The notes under the pieces are model-generated. The model was not told the origin of the DNA and did no database searches. It worked only from the letters and a program-made list of their open reading frames with translations. A stretch of 6,561 nt of DNA, from assembly GCA_902796625.1 (NCBI GenBank), contig CADBPX010000012.1, forward strand, positions 1-6,561, read 5' to 3'. Made by a program: the position numbers and the translations under genes. Below, piece after piece: positions 6,383 to 6,561 of this stretch (positions within the stretch are counted from its first letter, which is position 1; each line of letters opens with the position of its first letter). The stretch comes from an uncultured Pseudomonadota bacterium. GTDB lineage: Bacteria > Pseudomonadota > Alphaproteobacteria > RF32 > CAG-239.

Positions 6383-6418
6383 TTTATACCTTTAAATCCG
6401 GTTTAATAGAAATTTTTC

Positions 6419-6447
6419 TTGTAATTTTCGACTAAATATTGTAGAAT
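6419..6447 (+). promoter_or_regulatory. Predicted sigma-70 promoter downstream of ettA
   Basis: TTGTAA (6419-6424) and TAGAAT (6442-6447) are separated by exactly 17 nt. Transcription would start near 6451-6454. The -10 is preceded directly by TG. It lies in A/T-rich DNA about 40 nt after the ettA stop, and base composition becomes clearly more G/C-rich just downstream, as expected where an RNA gene starts. There is no convincing terminator between ettA and this site. The only symmetric element is an A/T-only 5-bp stem near 6391-6406. Confidence 0.5.
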
Positions 6448-6453
6448 TTCATT

Positions 6454-6561
6454 AGATAAGGGAACTGTCTGATACGTGTATAACCGCATGTCCGGCGAGC
6501 CAACATTTTTATATCGGGAGCTGTCTCTGTCCGAATCGTGGTTCGGTTACATGGCACCCAC
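6454..6561 (+). ncRNA. Possible 5' part of a structured non-coding RNA (6S RNA suspected), cut off by the window edge
   Basis: About 108 nt follow a well-spaced promoter and run off the right edge. The start point is approximate. The sequence is more G/C-rich than other spacers and can form hairpins. CCGAA (6531-6535) pairs perfectly with TTCGG (6542-6546) around a TCGTGG loop. CGGGAG (6515-6520) can pair with the CTCTGTCCG strand (6525-6533) with one bulge. These share CCG and exclude each other. A hairpin centred about 85 nt from the start would fit the terminal loop of a 160-180 nt 6S-like rod. The ending GGCACCCAC also resembles what I recall, weakly, from alphaproteobacterial 6S genes. 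Against this, a reading frame from GTG 6476 or ATG 6488 stays open to the edge, so a protein-coding start cannot be excluded. Confidence 0.33.

Noticed and set aside
6386..6418. Possible ettA terminator (TTAAA/TTTAA stem followed by AAATTTTTC)
   Set aside because: The 5-bp stem is entirely A-T and unstable, so I do not call a terminator.
1..6561. CRISPR arrays, transposons, phage genes, toxin-antitoxin or defence modules
   Set aside because: I looked for direct repeats, terminal inverted repeats and characteristic proteins on both strands and found none. Coding content is ordinary housekeeping.

Overview
The window looks like a piece of an A/T-leaning alphaproteobacterial chromosome. This is inferred from gene order and protein type, not from a database match. 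The pointers are a methionine aminopeptidase gene directly followed by radC, a 41-residue zinc-free L36 of the form common in Alphaproteobacteria, a divergent RNase J, and an EttA close to the Gram-negative type. Frequent AAA/TTT codons and T-rich spacers suggest a host- or gut-associated lineage. All recognised genes are housekeeping genes. I see no insertion sequence, phage gene, CRISPR array or defence system.

Minus strand, 1-3979, in order of transcription: rpmJ (ribosomal protein L36) with its own good promoter and a clear intrinsic terminator. Next is an RNase J-type metallo-beta-lactamase/beta-CASP nuclease with its own promoter and an internal start preferred over the longest ORF. A spacer with a perfect 12-bp inverted repeat follows. 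Then come map (TTG start) and radC, 12 nt apart and probably co-transcribed. Last is a tRNA-Pro(UGG) gene with its own promoter, cut by the left window edge.

Plus strand, 4070-6561: a promoter divergent from that of rpmJ drives a small unrecognised secreted protein, followed 24 nt later by ettA, an ABC-F ribosome-associated ATPase. After ettA, a well-spaced promoter leads into about 108 nt of more G/C-rich, hairpin-forming sequence that runs off the right edge. It may be the 5' part of a non-coding RNA gene, possibly 6S RNA, but this is unproven.

The functional theme is translation and RNA metabolism: L36 builds the ribosome, EttA gates the first elongation steps, Map trims nascent proteins, tRNA-Pro decodes, and RNase J turns over RNA. 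The most useful points to recheck are the enlarged RNase J with its basic tail, its near-leaderless upstream mini-ORF, the inverted repeat overlapping a possible map promoter, the orphan secreted protein, and the 3'-edge RNA candidate. I found no convincing new multi-gene system here.
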